Shown here: positions 5,336 to 5,357 of the stretch, in pieces
Layout: every line of letters begins with the position of its first letter
Numbering within the stretch: position 1 is the first letter of the stretch
Assembly: GCA_028715865.1 (NCBI GenBank)
Contig: JAQUQY010000111.1
Location: forward strand, 1 to 5,357
Direction: 5' to 3'
Source: Syntrophales bacterium
Lineage (GTDB): Bacteria > Desulfobacterota > Syntrophia > Syntrophales > UBA2210
Length of the DNA stretch: 5,357 bases
Notes under the pieces: generated by a model
Databases searched by the model: none
What the model saw: the letters and a program-made list of their open reading frames with translations, nothing else
Told to the model about the DNA's origin: nothing
Made by a program: the position numbers and the translations under genes

Positions 5336-5357
5336 GTTCTTTGACAGCATAAATAAG

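Overview
The window looks like a chromosomal segment of an anaerobic bacterium, probably a member of the Desulfobacterota (the former Deltaproteobacteria). This is inferred from three things: a selenocysteine-containing, NuoG-like formate dehydrogenase; a small free-standing Rho-N/SAP-like protein; and an intergenic repeat built around GATGG-nn-TCGTAAAAAG, a motif I associate with that group. No rRNA, tRNA, CRISPR array or transposase is visible.

Layout. (1) Positions 1-1386, minus strand: the N-terminal 462 codons of a DEAH-box RNA helicase of the HrpA type, cut by the left window edge. (2) Positions 1387-1636: a divergent intergenic region with a candidate promoter for each direction. (3) Positions 1637-1960, plus strand: a 107-residue protein with a Rho-N-like helix-extended-helix motif and a strongly basic tail. 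(4) Positions 1961-2076: a convergent intergenic region with a perfect 15-bp inverted repeat, probably a shared terminator. (5) Positions 2077-4770, minus strand: one formate dehydrogenase catalytic subunit of 897 residues. An in-frame TGA at 3708-3706 splits it into two apparent ORFs, but this codon is read as selenocysteine: a well-formed bacterial SECIS hairpin follows it at the expected distance. (6) Positions 4771-4941: leader and strong sigma-70-type promoter of the formate dehydrogenase gene, with inverted repeats over the start of transcription and beside the ribosome binding site. (7) Positions 4942-5357: non-coding and repeat-rich, with a MITE-like element, a perfect 26-bp palindrome and a possible terminator for a gene beyond the right edge.

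How the parts fit. The formate dehydrogenase gene appears to be transcribed alone, from its own promoter to its own terminator. No NuoE/NuoF-like electron-transfer partner gene lies beside it, so its redox partner must be encoded elsewhere. The helicase and the Rho-N-like protein are divergent neighbours that both probably handle nucleic acid, but nothing here shows they work together. I found no convincing sign of an undescribed multi-gene system. The most informative features are the recoded stop codon, the solitary formate dehydrogenase with its structured leader, and the nested repeat block.
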